64,000 nt of DNA. Origin: Vesta saturnalis (taxonomy: Eukaryota; Arthropoda; Insecta; Coleoptera; Lampyridae). The DNA is taken from positions 8,194,001 through 8,258,000 of the forward strand of contig JARFJB010002087.1 of assembly GCA_036346205.1 (NCBI GenBank). Reading direction: 5' to 3'. Of this stretch, positions 11,300 to 22,546 are shown piece by piece. The notes under the pieces were generated by a model. The model did not search any database. It saw nothing but the letters and a program-made list of their open reading frames with translations, and was not told the DNA's origin. A program made the translations under genes and the position numbers. How positions within the stretch are numbered: the first letter of the stretch is position 1; each line of letters opens with the position of its first letter.

Positions 11300-11656
11300 A
11301 ACTTCACCATTAGCTTCAAGTTCTTCCATTCCGTTAATCGGTAGCATAACACAAAATCCAAAACCTCTTCAATCATTAGTCTTGGAAGAGAGTTTTACGA
11401 TACATTTAGGTTCTCAATTAAAACAAATGCACAATATTCGAATACTTTCTGCAGATGTTATGGATTTGTGTGCTGTACAAGAAAATGAACCACTGTAAGC
11501 TATCTATTCTAAATCATCAAATTTAGATTTAAATATTGTATTGTAGGGCTGATACTACACCACAGTTGTTGCAGACTGCATTATGTTTATACTCAAATGA
11601 TCTCTGTGGATTAGTTCTTATGACTGATAATGTAATTGGATCTCGACTTTCTAAAG
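11300..11656 (+). CDS. FERRY3: FERRY3 (C12orf4 homologue), two internal exons
   Basis: Exon 11300-11494 follows an acceptor (tttttatag) and reads through IGSITQNPKPLQSLVLEE and SFTIHLGSQLKQMHNIRIL to a donor (gtaagc). After a 52-bp intron (11495-11546, ending attgtag), exon 11547-11656 reads ADTTPQLLQTALCLYSNDLC and GLVLMTDNVIGSRLSK and ends at a gtctga donor in phase 1. The phase and text continue exactly into the exon at 41381. C12orf4 is a subunit of the FERRY complex, a Rab5 effector that couples mRNAs to early endosomes (known for the human protein). Upstream exons were not found. The acceptor at 11300 is the least certain boundary. No frameshifts are seen, unlike all the transposon genes here. 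Confidence 0.82.
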
Positions 11657-11993
11657 GTCTGAATGAATGAGATGTAGGAATAAGATGATAAGTTCATTCT
11701 GCTTAAAATAATATTAATCTAAATAATTGCATTTTGCAAGTCTCACTTCTCTTGAAACGTCTTGTGTTATAATTTTTGCATTTATCAAATTAGTTCAATT
11801 TGTTTCTTGTATAACTGCATGTGGGTATGTGATTAGCTGTTATGTTTATTACTGCTAATTCTTTAATGTTGATAAAACTTCTTTTTTGTAGTTATCGTTA
11901 CTCTATAATTTCTTACTTACACTTATCAGTTTTTCATTTACCTCTCTAATGAACTTTTCATTATCTAACATTTAATTTTGTATTTGTCAAAAT

Positions 11994-13290
11994 ATACAGG
12001 GTGGTTCAATAGTGTGTTTTTCATAACTCTTATTATGCAAGTATAAGTTTCAGTTAAATATTAACCACCTGCACTTCCTGGAATGTATTTTCTTTTACAG
12101 GGCGTTTAAAAATGTATAGCGCACATAGATTGTATTTTTAATGGACATGTGCTCTTTTTCTTAGATATTATTTATCTGTATAAATTTGGTGCAATGTCAG
12201 TATTTGGATTAATAGTTCTCGATTTATTCGACTTTTTCTAAAGAAAAGTAGTTGCTAACAGGGTAACTTTAATAAAACCCACAAAAACCATTGTTTTCAT
12301 TAAATAATAAAATTTTTACGTTTGATTAACAGATTTCTCCAGAAAATTGCGTGTCAAATGGGCACAAAGGATTGTGAAACTATATCTCAAAGTGAGCCGG
12401 TTAAACTCAATGAATGGTCATTATAATAAAAAAATTACAGTGGCATTTATAACATTCGTCTTCACAGGGATAGTTGTAATTAGGTAAAATAAATTTAGGC
12501 GTCACCCTATTTTTGAATTGGGGTAAGAGTAGTTAAATTACATGATAAGAGCGCCATCTAGAGAGGGAAAATAATGGCATTATACTTTGCATTCATCCCA
12601 TTCTGTAAGCTTAAAGATTGATGTATTATACTGTTAGATTAAACCTGATCTAAAGGTACTATCTGTATTACAGACTAACACATCATATGCGATACTTAAT
12701 AAGTTTGTGTTTGATATTTGAAACACTTCACTAACACTAACATTATTATACCATTAAAAGAAGTGTATCAAGTAATCTTCATACACCATTGATAAATGGT
12801 ATGTTCTCATGTTATTTCATTATATTCTTTACTTTTTTAAATTGAAAATTACAATACAGTGGAGAGTGAGAATATGTCCTTACATGGTGTTTAAAAGTTT
12901 CATTAAATTTAAATAACAATATCAATATATTTTTCTAATTTCACAAAATTGTTTCAACATCTTTAACAATTTTGAAAGATATTAGTACTGACGAAGATTA
13001 CTGTAAGTGTTATTGAAATGTTAGATTGTATAACTTAAATATATAAATACACCATATAAAAAACCAAAAACGATAAGTATTTTAGTATCAATATATGTTT
13101 ACCTAAAATCACATTTTAGAATTAAGTGATATTACTACAACCAGTAAATAGAGTATATATGTACTAGACACTTCGATATCACATAAAAAAGTGCATCTAT
13201 TTTACAAAATGTTAATCATCGCCATATAAATGTAATAGTATTTTCACATTATACTCCATTCCAAACAAAACATTGAGGTTAACTCAGTGA
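11994..13290. other. Non-coding intronic DNA with a mariner-type end and a foldback half-arm
   Basis: The word tatacagggtggttcaatag at 11994 resembles a Tc1/mariner-MITE terminus, and the word cacccctgtata-like aaacaccctgtatatac near 13950 could be its partner. Only the outer dozen bases agree. At 12930-13080 there is one arm of the foldback family (ctgacgaagattactgtaag then tgttattgaaatg). No coding was seen. Confidence 0.4.
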
Positions 13291-13294
13291 AACA

Positions 13295-13880
13295 GAATTA
13301 CTTCCGAGATATCACCCCTAAAAGGTGATGTGTAAAATTGGGTTTTTACTTTTTTTCTCAAATTTAAGTAAAGATGGAAACTTGAAATTTTGTAATTTCC
13401 GTGCAATCGCAAAGGACTAGCCACCGGTATTTTTTCAACATTCCTGTTACATTATAAGGGAATGAAATTCGCCACCATTACTTTATTTAATATCAAATCT
13501 TTTTTTCAAGATTGAGTTTTGTGAATTAAAAATGTTACTCAAAATTCCTGTTTATTTAAAAACATTTCTTAATCTTAAAGTGTTTTCCTAGAACCAACAG
13601 AGAAAAAAAAAAAAAATACAATACCATGATTTTTATTCTTTATTAAATAATAAACTACATATTGAGAGTGTAAAACAGTAAAGATGCAAATGCAAGAATA
13701 AAATACGATTCATAATAAATGTTGAAAAAATTCCGGTGGTTAGTCCTTTGCGAGTGCACGGAAATTACAAAATTTCAAGTTTCCATCTTTACTTAAATTT
13801 GAGAAAAAAAATAAAAACTTAATTTTACTCACCACCTTTTAGGGTGATATCTCAGAAGGGGGTGGGCTTAGAAAATTCTG
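13295..13880. mobile_element. Foldback MITE with ~145-bp arms
   Basis: The left arm (about 13296-13440: ggtgat ... ctcaaatttaagtaaagatg ... aaggactagccaccggt) is mirrored by the right arm (about 13727-13870: accggtggttagtcctttgc ... catctttacttaaatttgag ... ccaccttttagggtgat). There is no coding capacity. The loop holds an A-run at 13602-13615. Confidence 0.8.
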
Positions 13881-14101
13881 TTATAGGAAAGACCCATCAT
13901 AATTTCATACGGGCAATCACCTCCTGAATTTTTTCGCATGATTTTAGAAACACCCTGTATATACACACTTGTGTCCACGGATTGAGTTCATTGTAGGTGC
14001 AAATGACCAAACATTTTGGAATTAAAAACAATTTTTTCAGATTCGGCCTTGGTGCATTGGAAATGAATTTTCATCATATTTTTAACTTTTTAAATTCAAA
14101 T

Positions 14102-15740
14102 CCCCCTTGGTGGTGGAGGAAAAACTATTTTCTTTGTAGGTAAAGTACCTTTTTTGTATATCATAGAGCAAAATTTTATTAAGAAAAACTGTTCAGAATC
14201 GAAAAATAATAATAAATGCAAGATTTGAAAATAATCGGCACAATTTCATGAAACTGTTATTTTTATTTGTCAACTATCATTGATTAGATCTAGGAATCTA
14301 TGCATACAACATTTCAAACAATACATGGACATGTGTTTATAAACAATACTGATTGTCATTTTATAGTCAATTTTCAATAATACATATTTCAAAGTGTCAT
14401 TCTGTTACAATGATAACTCTTCAAGAATGAATTTATCTTGTAAAGTGCCATGGTATTGGGGATGTTACGTACAGGTATGCAATTCAACTATTCAATGAAA
14501 AATATCCAGATGTACACATTACGGTTAATGGAATAAAAAAATTAATAAAGAAATTTATTCGAAAATCCTAGGTTGAGTTTACGAAGAAGAGGAGCGGATG
14601 TTGGTTTTAGCAAGAGCCGCTTAAAGAATATATTCAAAGAAAAGAAAATTATTGCCTTTAAACCAAAATTTATTCACACCTTAAGAGCTTGTGATGACCG
14701 TGTTTTTCACTATAATATTTTATTTTCCGATGAAGCAACGTTTATGACAAATGGAGTTGTTTCATCCCAAAACTGTCGATATTGGGCTAGTGAAAATCCT
14801 CATTTAAGGATTTAATGTAAAAGCCAATTTTTTAAAAAGGTAAATGTTTGGTGTGCTATTTTACCAGACAGAATAATTGAACCGTATTTTCTGAATGAGT
14901 CATTAAATCAGGAAGTATATTTGGATTTGCTAGACAACTTTTTATTACCAGAATTAGCGAACTTTCCCTTTGGTCAAAGGCGTAAAATGTATTTTCGGCA
15001 TGATGGATGTTCGTCACATTCGACTTTGCTAATAAGAGGAAGAATGGATGAATATTTTCCGGAACGACGTGCATATGACGATATGGACCGATATCCTTTC
15101 CGTCCCGTTTTCCCGACTTAACAATTTTAGATTTTTTTCTATAGGGCTACCTAAAACAGCAAGTGTACCAAACCACAATATTGAATATTTTAAACAAGCA
15201 ATAATTGATGCCGTAAATAAAATCACTCCGAACATGCTAAGAAATGTATACAAAGAATTTCGAATTAGAGTGGAGAAATGTTTTGAAGTTGCTGGAGGCT
15301 ACATCGAATAGTTGTTCTTTTTACTATTTAATGTACGTTTTCTTTTTTTTTAATTATTTTTGTTATTCATTATAGATATACTGTTGCATGACAAATATTG
15401 AAATGTGATTGATTAGATAATTACAGTAATAAACAATTTGAATAAGAAGAACAAAAATCCACTACTAAATTTCACAATAATGACAATCAGTATTGTTTGT
15501 AAACAAATGACAATGTATGGTTTGAAGTGTTGTATGAATAGATTCCTAGATCTAATCAATGATAGTGTCTTAATAAATAAATATAACGGTTTCATGAAAT
15601 TGTGCCGATTATTTTCAAATTTTCCAGTTATTATTTTTTCGATTCTGAACAACTTTTCTTAATAAAATTTTTCTCTATGATACACAAAAAAGGTACTTGA
15701 TCTGCAAAGAAAATAGTTTTTCTCCACCACAAAGGGGGCT
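14102..15740 (+). mobile_element. Mariner-type element with ~260-bp terminal inverted repeats
   Basis: The left end (cccccttggtggtggagg, 14102 on) and the right end (ctccaccacaaaggggg, to about 15740) are inverted repeats. They stay alignable for about 260 bp to tgattagatctaggaatcta at 14280 and tagattcctagatctaatca near 15540. The transposase lies between them. A TA target duplication could not be seen, so the outer few bases are uncertain. Confidence 0.82.
14430..15311 (+). pseudogene. Tc1/mariner-superfamily transposase in the 14.1-15.7 kb element
   Basis: The N-terminal part (14430-14580) reads YRYAIQLFNEKYPDVHITVN with a stop in the middle. The ORF at 14573 continues to ILFSDEATFMTNG (first catalytic Asp) and YWASENPH. 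After a frame change come VNVWCAILPDRIIEPYFLN, VYLDLLDNFLLPEL and MYFRHDGCSSHST (second Asp). The C-terminal end is IDAVNKITPNMLRNVYKEF to GGYIE at 15311. The domain order is the insect DUF4817/DDE_3 type. A segment around 14640-14700 joins the DNA-binding part directly to the catalytic part, suggesting a small internal deletion. It is disrupted by at least three frame breaks. Confidence 0.8.
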
Positions 15741-15830
15741 TTCTCGCTCCCTCTCCCTCACCCTCTGTCTCTATTCCTCTCTCTCTCCCCCTCCCTCCCC
15801 CTCACCACTCTCTCTGTGAAAATGTGAAAA
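15741..15830. repeat. CT-rich low-complexity tract
   Basis: The tract consists of repeated ctct, ccct and ctccctc words directly after the right end of the 14.1-15.7 kb mariner. Confidence 0.9.
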
Positions 15831-15929
15831 ATTAACTACAGCTAAATAATGAATTCGATTATTGTAAATTTCTGGTAGTAGGCTTTGATGAGTTTAAAAC
15901 ACTTATTGTATAACAATTGTTATCTGTGA

Positions 15930-16178
15930 ATAGAATATTATTTGAAAATTGATGACTATTTTCAAATTTACCCCGAAAGAAGACAACCTGGCAGAAATCA
16001 TTTTAATAAAGTAGTAAGAAATTTAATAGAATTTGGAAGTTTTGAAAAGCCACGTTCAAAAAAGTATGCGATCGATAATAAGAATCGTAACGGAAACATT
16101 TTGGAATATTTTGGCCAAAATCCGAAATCTTCAGTACGAAATTGTAGCACGGAGTTTCATATTCCAAAATCCACTGTA
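15930..16178 (+). pseudogene. Mariner-type transposase, N-terminal part before an insertion
   Basis: MKIDDYFQIYPERRQPGRNH and then FNKVVRNLIEFGSFEKPRSK form the N-terminal helix-turn-helix domain. ILEYFGQNPKSSVRNCSTEF followed by HIPKSTV is the second DNA-binding motif. The frame is cut at 16178 by a 2.6-kb element inserted at a TA and resumes at 18755 as QNVLKVVKYHSYNPTIVQGL. Joining the two sides over a single TA keeps the frame. Before the cut there is no stop, so the insertion broke a gene that still had a good N-terminus. Confidence 0.85.
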
Positions 16179-18754
16179 CAGGGTGGCCAACTAAGAATGC
16201 GAGGTATTGTATCTGGGAAACTATATATCGTAGAGGCTTGCGCAAAAAAAAGTTATTACTAAAACGGCCAACACAAAAACCTGAAAAATATTTTCAAGTT
16301 TCTAAAATGGCCGCTAGGGGGTGTAACTGCAATCTTGAATCTAAAAAAGTGATGTTTCTGTGAATTCTGCTTTATTAACCTTATAAAAAATACCTGATCT
16401 TTAAAGTCGAGGATAATCTGAACTTTTTTTGTTTGGCACTTTTTGACGTATGTCTAAAAATAAAGTGGTGGGGGTTATTCAAAGGTTTCCTTAAATATCC
16501 CCCTGTATCTTCGAAACAGCTAAGCCGATTTTAACAAACTTGGGCGCGTTGAAATGAGCTATTCTTGGGCTACAAATGTTATAATATTTGAAGTTTTGTT
16601 AGTTTCACATGTCGTCGCTAGAGGGCTTTGTTCGACATTCCGACAGAAACGGTGAATTTTCGCAAAAAAGTTAAATGCATTGGTATGACTTTTTTTCATG
16701 AACAAGTAGCTAAATGATGCCTAAACAAGCTCGCGAAAACCGCATCTCGATATCTTGTTCCTAACCTAAAATACCGGCCAAAGAAAACTTTATACGAAAA
16801 TCCCTTAAATTTGTATTTTTTTTTAACTATATTTTTCTGGAATTGTTTCTATTACGTAAGTTGTGGCCCTAAAAAGGATCGATTTAAAGGAGGAAAGTTT
16901 TTAATGCCCCCGTAAATGCTCGAAATGCTGACCATCACGCTCTGTGCATTGCTGAAGCCTCTCATGACTAGACAAAACTGCAGCTTCAATTTCGGCTCTC
17001 GGTATGTTACGTATTGCGTTACGAATCCGGTTTTTCATATCTTCTCTAGTAGTAGGTTGAGTCCGAAACACGATGTCCTTTAAGCGCCCCCATAAATAAA
17101 AATAGACGGCAAGTTAAGTCTGGCGATCGCGGAGGCCATGGAAACAGACTTCCTATTCCAATCCACCGCTGTTGAAATACTGCATTAATATGCTCTCGCG
17201 CATTAATAGCAATACGGTAATTGATTGGCCAAAAAGTCAAGAAATACATTGCCATTTAGGGGTTGCTCTTAAAGTAATTAAAAAAAGTTTAAACGATTAC
17301 CTATATATTTTTATGGCCATTAGAATTTACTTATGGTTCAAAAAAATACTTTGAATCGTTGTCCGTGATATGCCCAACTCAGTGGATAATGCTCTTGTGC
17401 TAACATGAGGATTTCCTTCAATATAGCCCAGTACACGGTTAATATTTTCTTGTGTTCTTCCAATTCTTTGCCGTTGAAACCTAGGCCGAAAACTACCATT
17501 GGCTCGTAAGCTCGCCACTAATCGGGGAATAACTCTTACATCGCAAGGACGCCGATTTGGACATCGACCCGCGTAAACTCTTTTAGCTACTGTGGGATTC
17601 TGAAGACATTCAAAATAAACCGCAAGCATATCAACAGCTTCATTATTCGTAAAACGCATTTTGAAAGCTCAAAAACTTCTCAAAGTAACGCGAAAGTATT
17701 GACAACTATTGACAATTTGAGGATTATGTATGTTTTGTTTAGGTATCTGTTTCCATTGCCTGCTTCTATTAATTGTATTTTTCGTATATATCCATAGTGA
17801 ATATGCATTTAAACAAACACAAAAAAAGGCCTTTCGTATAACTTGCTTACTTACCCGTAGTAATTTCAAAAGGGTGATTATATTCTGGTGAATAAATTTA
17901 CAAACATTTAAAATCGCAATTTCTAGGTAACCTATTCAGAGCCGAAATTGAAGCTGCTGTTTTGTCTACCCATAAGAGGCCTCAGTAATGCACAGAGTGA
18001 TGGTCAGCATTTCGAACATTTACGGGGGCATTAAAAACCTTCCTCCTCTAAATCGCTCCTTTTTAGGGCCACAACTTACATAATAGAAACAATTCCAGAA
18101 AAATATAGTTAAAAAATAAAAATTTAAGGGATTCTCGTATAAAGTTTTCTTTGGCCGGTATTTTAGGTTAGGAACACGATATCGAGATGCGGTTTTCGCA
18201 AGCTTGTTTATGCATCATTTAGCTACTTGTTCATGAAAAAAAGTCATACCAATGCATTTTAATTTTTTTGCGAAAATTCACCGTTTCTGTCGGAATGTCT
18301 AACAAAGCCCTCTAGCGACGACATGAGAAACTAACAAAACTTCAAATATTATAACATTTGTAGCCCAGGAATAGCTCATTTCAACGCTCCCAAGTTTGTT
18401 AAAATCGGCTTAGCTGTTTCGAAGATACAGGGGGATATTTAAGGAAACCTTTGAATACCCCCCACCACTTTATTTTTAGACATACGTCAAAAATGCCAAA
18501 CAAAAAAAGTTCAGATTATCCTCGACTTTAAAGATCAGTTATTTTTTTATTAGGTTAATAAAGCAGAATTCACAGAAACATCACTTTTTTAGATTCAAGA
18601 TTGCAGTTACGCCCCCTAGCGGCCATTTTAGAAACTTGAAAATATTTTCCAGGTTTTTGTGTTGGCCGTTTTAGTAATAACTTTTTTTTGCGCAAGCCTC
18701 TACGATGGATAGTTTCCCAGATACAGTATCTCGCATTCTTAGTTGGCCACCCCG
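16179..18754. mobile_element. Mariner-type element with ~0.8-kb inverted repeats inserted at TA
   Basis: It begins CAGGGTGGCCAACTAAGAAT at 16179 and ends with the inverted equivalent (attcttagttggccaccccg) at 18754, with TA on both outer sides (16177-16178 and 18755-18756). The two arms match over about 820 bp (16179-17000 and 17938-18754). The arms include the last codons of the transposase, so the C-terminal tail of the enzyme is present twice, once on each arm. The central 0.94 kb holds the N-terminal coding part on the minus strand. Confidence 0.9.
16890..17659 (-). pseudogene. Transposase of the long-armed mariner element
   Basis: The N-terminal part (17659-17330) reads MRFTNNEAVDMLAVYFECLQ, then PNRRPCDVRVIPRLVASLRA and ALSTELGISRTTIQSIF, a complete DUF4817-type DNA-binding region. 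The C-terminal part (17255 down to about 16895) reads NAVFQQRWIGIGSLFPWPPR, then SPDLT and a broken FLWG, and ends ERLQQCTERDGQHFEHLRGH. The region carrying the first and second catalytic Asp residues is missing between them. It is therefore an internally deleted, non-autonomous copy that may have been moved by a related enzyme. Confidence 0.83.
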
Positions 18755-19262
18755 TACAGAATGTTTTGAAAGTTGTTAAATATCATTCTTACAACCCAAC
18801 AATTGTACAAGGCCTGCAAGAAGGTGAGTTTGACAGGAGAATCGAATTTTGTAATTGAACCATCGTAAATACCTTTTAATGTTGCAAAACCAAATCATTC
18901 CATCCATTCGTCAAGCTGTTCCCCCTGATGAATTTAATTTGTGGTTCCAACAAGATGGATGCCCTGCACATAATTCAGGGGAAGTCCGAGCATTTTTACG
19001 GGAGATTTTTGGCGAAAGAATAATATCCAACTGTGGTCCTGTGTGTTGGCCTGCTAGGTCTCCGGACCTTACTCCATTAGACTTTTATTTATGGGGATAT
19101 GTGAAAAGTGAGTTTGATCCCCCAGAAAATAGGCGAGTTCTTGAAGATCGAATTATTAATATTATTGAAAATATGAATCGTAATACAATACGTCGAGTAA
19201 CCAGAACTGTCGCAAAAAAATGTGGAAAGTGCATTGAAAAACATGGTCGACATTTTGAATAA
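18755..19262 (+). pseudogene. Mariner-type transposase, C-terminal part after the insertion
   Basis: It resumes the gene interrupted at 16178: QNVLKVVKYHSYNPTIVQGL, QEGEFDRRIEFC, then an internal deletion that jumps to HRKYLLMLQNQIIPSIRQAV. This is followed by FNLWFQQDGCPAHNSGEVRA (second catalytic Asp), VCWPARSPDLTPLDFYLWGY (third acidic block) and ends CGKCIEKHGRHFE. The first catalytic Asp region is lost in the deletion. The ORF 18855-19262 is otherwise open. Confidence 0.85.
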
Positions 19263-19526
19263 TAGCATTGATTAACAAGTTGAGAAGATACGCAACCTTA
19301 TGGAAAGAAATGTACTGTATGTATCAATCGTCCGCGTGGTGGCGCATAAGCGTACATTTATCGAGACCCAGCTTAGTACAGCTTCGACTTCGTTGGTGTT
19401 TACGTCGCTCGTTCTGACAACTTTTATTGCGGTGTATTGTGATGTTTTACGTGTTTCATGTTTTTAATATATAAACTATATGGTTAAGTGATTAGTGTAG
19501 TTAAGTATTGTAAATAAAAATCGACC
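19263..19526. other. Spacer; short inverted match to 30.2 kb
   Basis: No gene was seen. The word gattaacaagttgagaagat just after the mariner stop (19270-19289) is found inverted near 30205-30240 (atcttctcaacttattaatc), so a fragment of the same 3' flank lies at 30.2 kb. The stretch just before 19527 may be the promoter and 5' UTR of the P-like gene. Confidence 0.4.
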
Positions 19527-22245
19527 ATGGCAGCTGGTAGTATTTGTGTGTATATAAATTGTAAAATACTTTAAAAAATAGAAGAGACTTAAGTTACTTT
19601 CAATTTCCTATTAATTGATGAAAAGAGATGCGACGAGTGGAAGAAAAACTGCGGGAATATTAAAATAATTGAGATGGACAATAAAGACTTAAAACAAAAA
19701 TTAATTTGTGAAAAACATTTTAGTTCCAAATTTATTTTGCAGAATTCTGTTTGTAAAATATTAAGTAAAAGTGCAATACCTGAAAAATTCATAGTTCCCG
19801 ATGAAGGTACGTAATTATATAATATCATTTTTTAAATCAAAGTAGATTAAATTAAATTGGCTGAGTGATAAATTAAAAATCTTAGTCACTAACAATTTTA
19901 AATTACTTGAAAACTATTCAAAACAAACCAAGTTCTAGCATGTGAGGATAATCTTACCTCAAATATTGCCTTAGAATATAATTTTCAATAAAAAAAAACA
20001 GTACTTAAATAAGGAATTAATAATTAATTGCTGCTATCATTTACCCTTTAGATTCTTCACCTGTGATTATAAAAGAATTACGTACCTACTCCAAAAAAAA
20101 ACGACCTCCATCATTGACGGATTCAGAGCCATCATCGCCTTCACCTAAAATTAGAGTAACGGAGAACTCTTTCCTCGTAGGACAGGACAGTGATTCGCGC
20201 GAATCCTGCGTCAGTGACAGGATTTTGAATATGCCGTCCTCAAGCACATCAGTATCTTTAACACCAAAATGTAGGAAACTTAAATCTCAGTTACGTATAC
20301 TGCAAAAAATTGAAAGCAAAACCATTCAAAACACCAGGTTTAAACTGAAAAGCAAGAACTTTACCACCAAAAACGTTGTTGAAGGTTCGATGGTTAATAA
20401 AAGTGTATCTGTAAAGACTTTTATAAACATGCAATTATTTCACAGAAAAAACACTCCATGGTCATATAATGAGAAACAGGTAGCATTATCTCTATATTAT
20501 AAATCACCAGGGTGTTATAAATATATGCGGAATAAATTAGGTTTTGTTTTACCATCTGAAAGAACAATTCAATCGTGGTTAAAAATTTATTTAGTAACCG
20601 GCGTCACAACAAATCTAACACAAAAGTTGATGACAAAAGTAAAAACAATGAATGACGACGAGAAGCAATGTGTGGTTATGTTTGATGAAATTGCTCTAAA
20701 AAGAAAATTAGAGTTCAATAAATTTCAGGATATCGTTGAAGGTTACGAGGATCTTGGTCATTTAGGGCGTGATGACAAAGTTGCTAATACCGCTATGGTA
20801 GTATATCTGAGAGGGTTATTACACAATTGGAAAATCCCCTTTTGTTATTACATATCTTCCGGACCAATCAAGGCGGACAATTTAAAAGATATAATTGTTA
20901 CTGTTATTCAAAAATTATTAGATATGTATTTAAAACCTGTGGTTCTCATTTGCGACCAAGGAACTAATAACAGAAGTGCTTTGACAAAATTAGGTGCTTC
21001 AAGTGAAAACCCTGTAATATACATAAACAATACAAAACTTTTACGTGTTTTGACACCCGCACTTACTGAAAAGTCTAAGAAATAATTTCATCAATTCAAA
21101 ATTAAATTTCGTGGTTAACGGAAACGCAGTATCTTGGAGCGACGTGTTGAAGACTTATGAAATTGATAGGAGTAGTACAAACTCTAGAGCCTTGAGCAAA
21201 ATAACTCCAATTCACATAAATCCAAACACCTTTCAAAAAATGCGAGTAAAACTTGCTGCGCAAATTTTTAGCCACACCATGTCTTCTACAATAAGAACTG
21301 TTTCAAAACTACGTCAGTTCGACAGTTCAACGTGCGAAAATACTGGGAATTTTATTGAAGAAATTAATAACATATTTGATTCCCTTAATAGCAGAACATT
21401 AGAAGATCCTAATCCTCATTGAAGACCATTGTCCATATATAGAAATACTTCATTAAATAATTTGGAAAACGGGTTAAAATACTTTAGTAATATTCGCGTA
21501 TATAGTGATGGAAAAATGCGTAATAACATTTATTGCATAGATGGCTTTAAGTGGACTATTCGATCAATATTACTATTGTGGAATGATTTACAAAAAGAAG
21601 GAGTGAAGTATTTAATAACAGGGCATATTAATCAGGATGCGTTAGAAAATTTTTTCTCAGTAGTTCGCAGCAGAGGCGGATACAATCCAACGCCTTCTGT
21701 TCGTCAATTTAGAATATCTATGCAACAAAATATGTTCATAAGATTACAAACGAGAGCTGATTCTGCAAATTGCGAAATAGATGAAGCCGAAACTTTTGAA
21801 TTGGATAACCAACCGTTGGTATCGGATGTCGAATTACCAAATAGTACTTCAAACACACATCGACATATTATGGAAGTGAGTGCTAGTGACGGTGGCAATG
21901 ATAATGAATCTATTATACAAACACAAATCAGTTAGTCCTACGAATTTGGAATCTTGTAGTATTGTGTATCTAGCTGGTTATTTAGTATTCAAGCTGCTTA
22001 ACAAATATAATTGCACGTTGTGTAGTGAAAGACTAGTGAAGTGCGAAGAAAGTTTGCTTTCTGAAAACGAACTATTGTTATTGTGCAAAGATTATGGAAC
22101 GGAGCAACTATCCCATTTAAAAAGACCATCCGACTCTTTTGTAGAATTTGTATCTAAATTATTGTTTTTGAGAAAACAAGTCCAGCAAAGGTATTGCCAA
22201 AAATACTTATATATTTTTAAAAACAAATTTCGCGAAGGATTTTGA
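19527..22245 (+). pseudogene. P-element-like (THAP9-type) transposase gene, two exons, broken
   Basis: Exon 1 (19527-19806) encodes a THAP DNA-binding domain: MAAGSICVYINC, a frameshift, then RCDEWKKNCGN, LICEKHFSSKFI and SAIPEKFIVPDE. It ends at a gtacgt donor and exon 2 starts at 20052. Exon 2 has SLYYKSPGCYKYMRNKLGF and ERTIQSWL, VMFDEIALKRK (first catalytic Asp), VVLICDQGTNNRSAL (second Asp), the insertion domain, and ITGHINQDALENFFSVVRSR with the catalytic Glu. The C-terminal helical part runs to 22245. Breaks: a frameshift in exon 1; a missing C near 21057 (the restored frame would read DTPHLLKS); an in-frame TGA at 21420; a frameshift near 21910. P-type transposases use a GTP-dependent cut-and-paste reaction. 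No terminal repeats were located. Confidence 0.88.
19807..20051 (+). other. Intron between THAP exon and catalytic exon of the P-like gene
   Basis: Donor GAAG|gtacgt and acceptor ttaccctttag|ATTCTTC. Splicing joins IVPDE to DSSPVIIKEL in frame. The 245-bp length and A/T-rich content are ordinary. Confidence 0.75.
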
Positions 22246-22546
22246 CAGTTTTGCATAGAACATATAAATGACAGCATACATCTACTCATAAAATTAAAAT
22301 TTATGCAACATTAAAATGACTCTGAGAAACTCATTTCCCAGAAATTAAATATTAATCATTGTAATTCCCATAAACAGCATAGAAAACTACGTGTATTGTC
22401 TTCAACCACACCTAATAACAATTTCTAATTTTTTTCAAATCCTATTTTCTTGTATGTATTCAAAAAACGACGTTTGAAATGTATTTTGCAACTTCCACAG
22501 AACAAAGATAAGTTATATCCGCGCATTGAATTTTTTTATCGAAGTT
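22246..22546. other. 3' flank of the P-like gene
   Basis: No coding is seen. It is A/T-rich and leads into the ~234-bp satellite. It may contain the right end of the P-like element, but no inverted repeat partner upstream of 19527 was recognised. Confidence 0.4.

Noticed and set aside
11173..11376. Minus-strand frame opposite the FERRY3 exon
   Set aside because: It is the shadow of the real plus-strand exon at 11300-11494. A plus-strand text KLLWPTRFEEGG just upstream was considered as a further exon but has a stop before it and no clear boundaries.
15741..15830. CT tract as a GAGA-type regulatory element
   Set aside because: Simple low-complexity sequence at a transposon edge, no gene start nearby.
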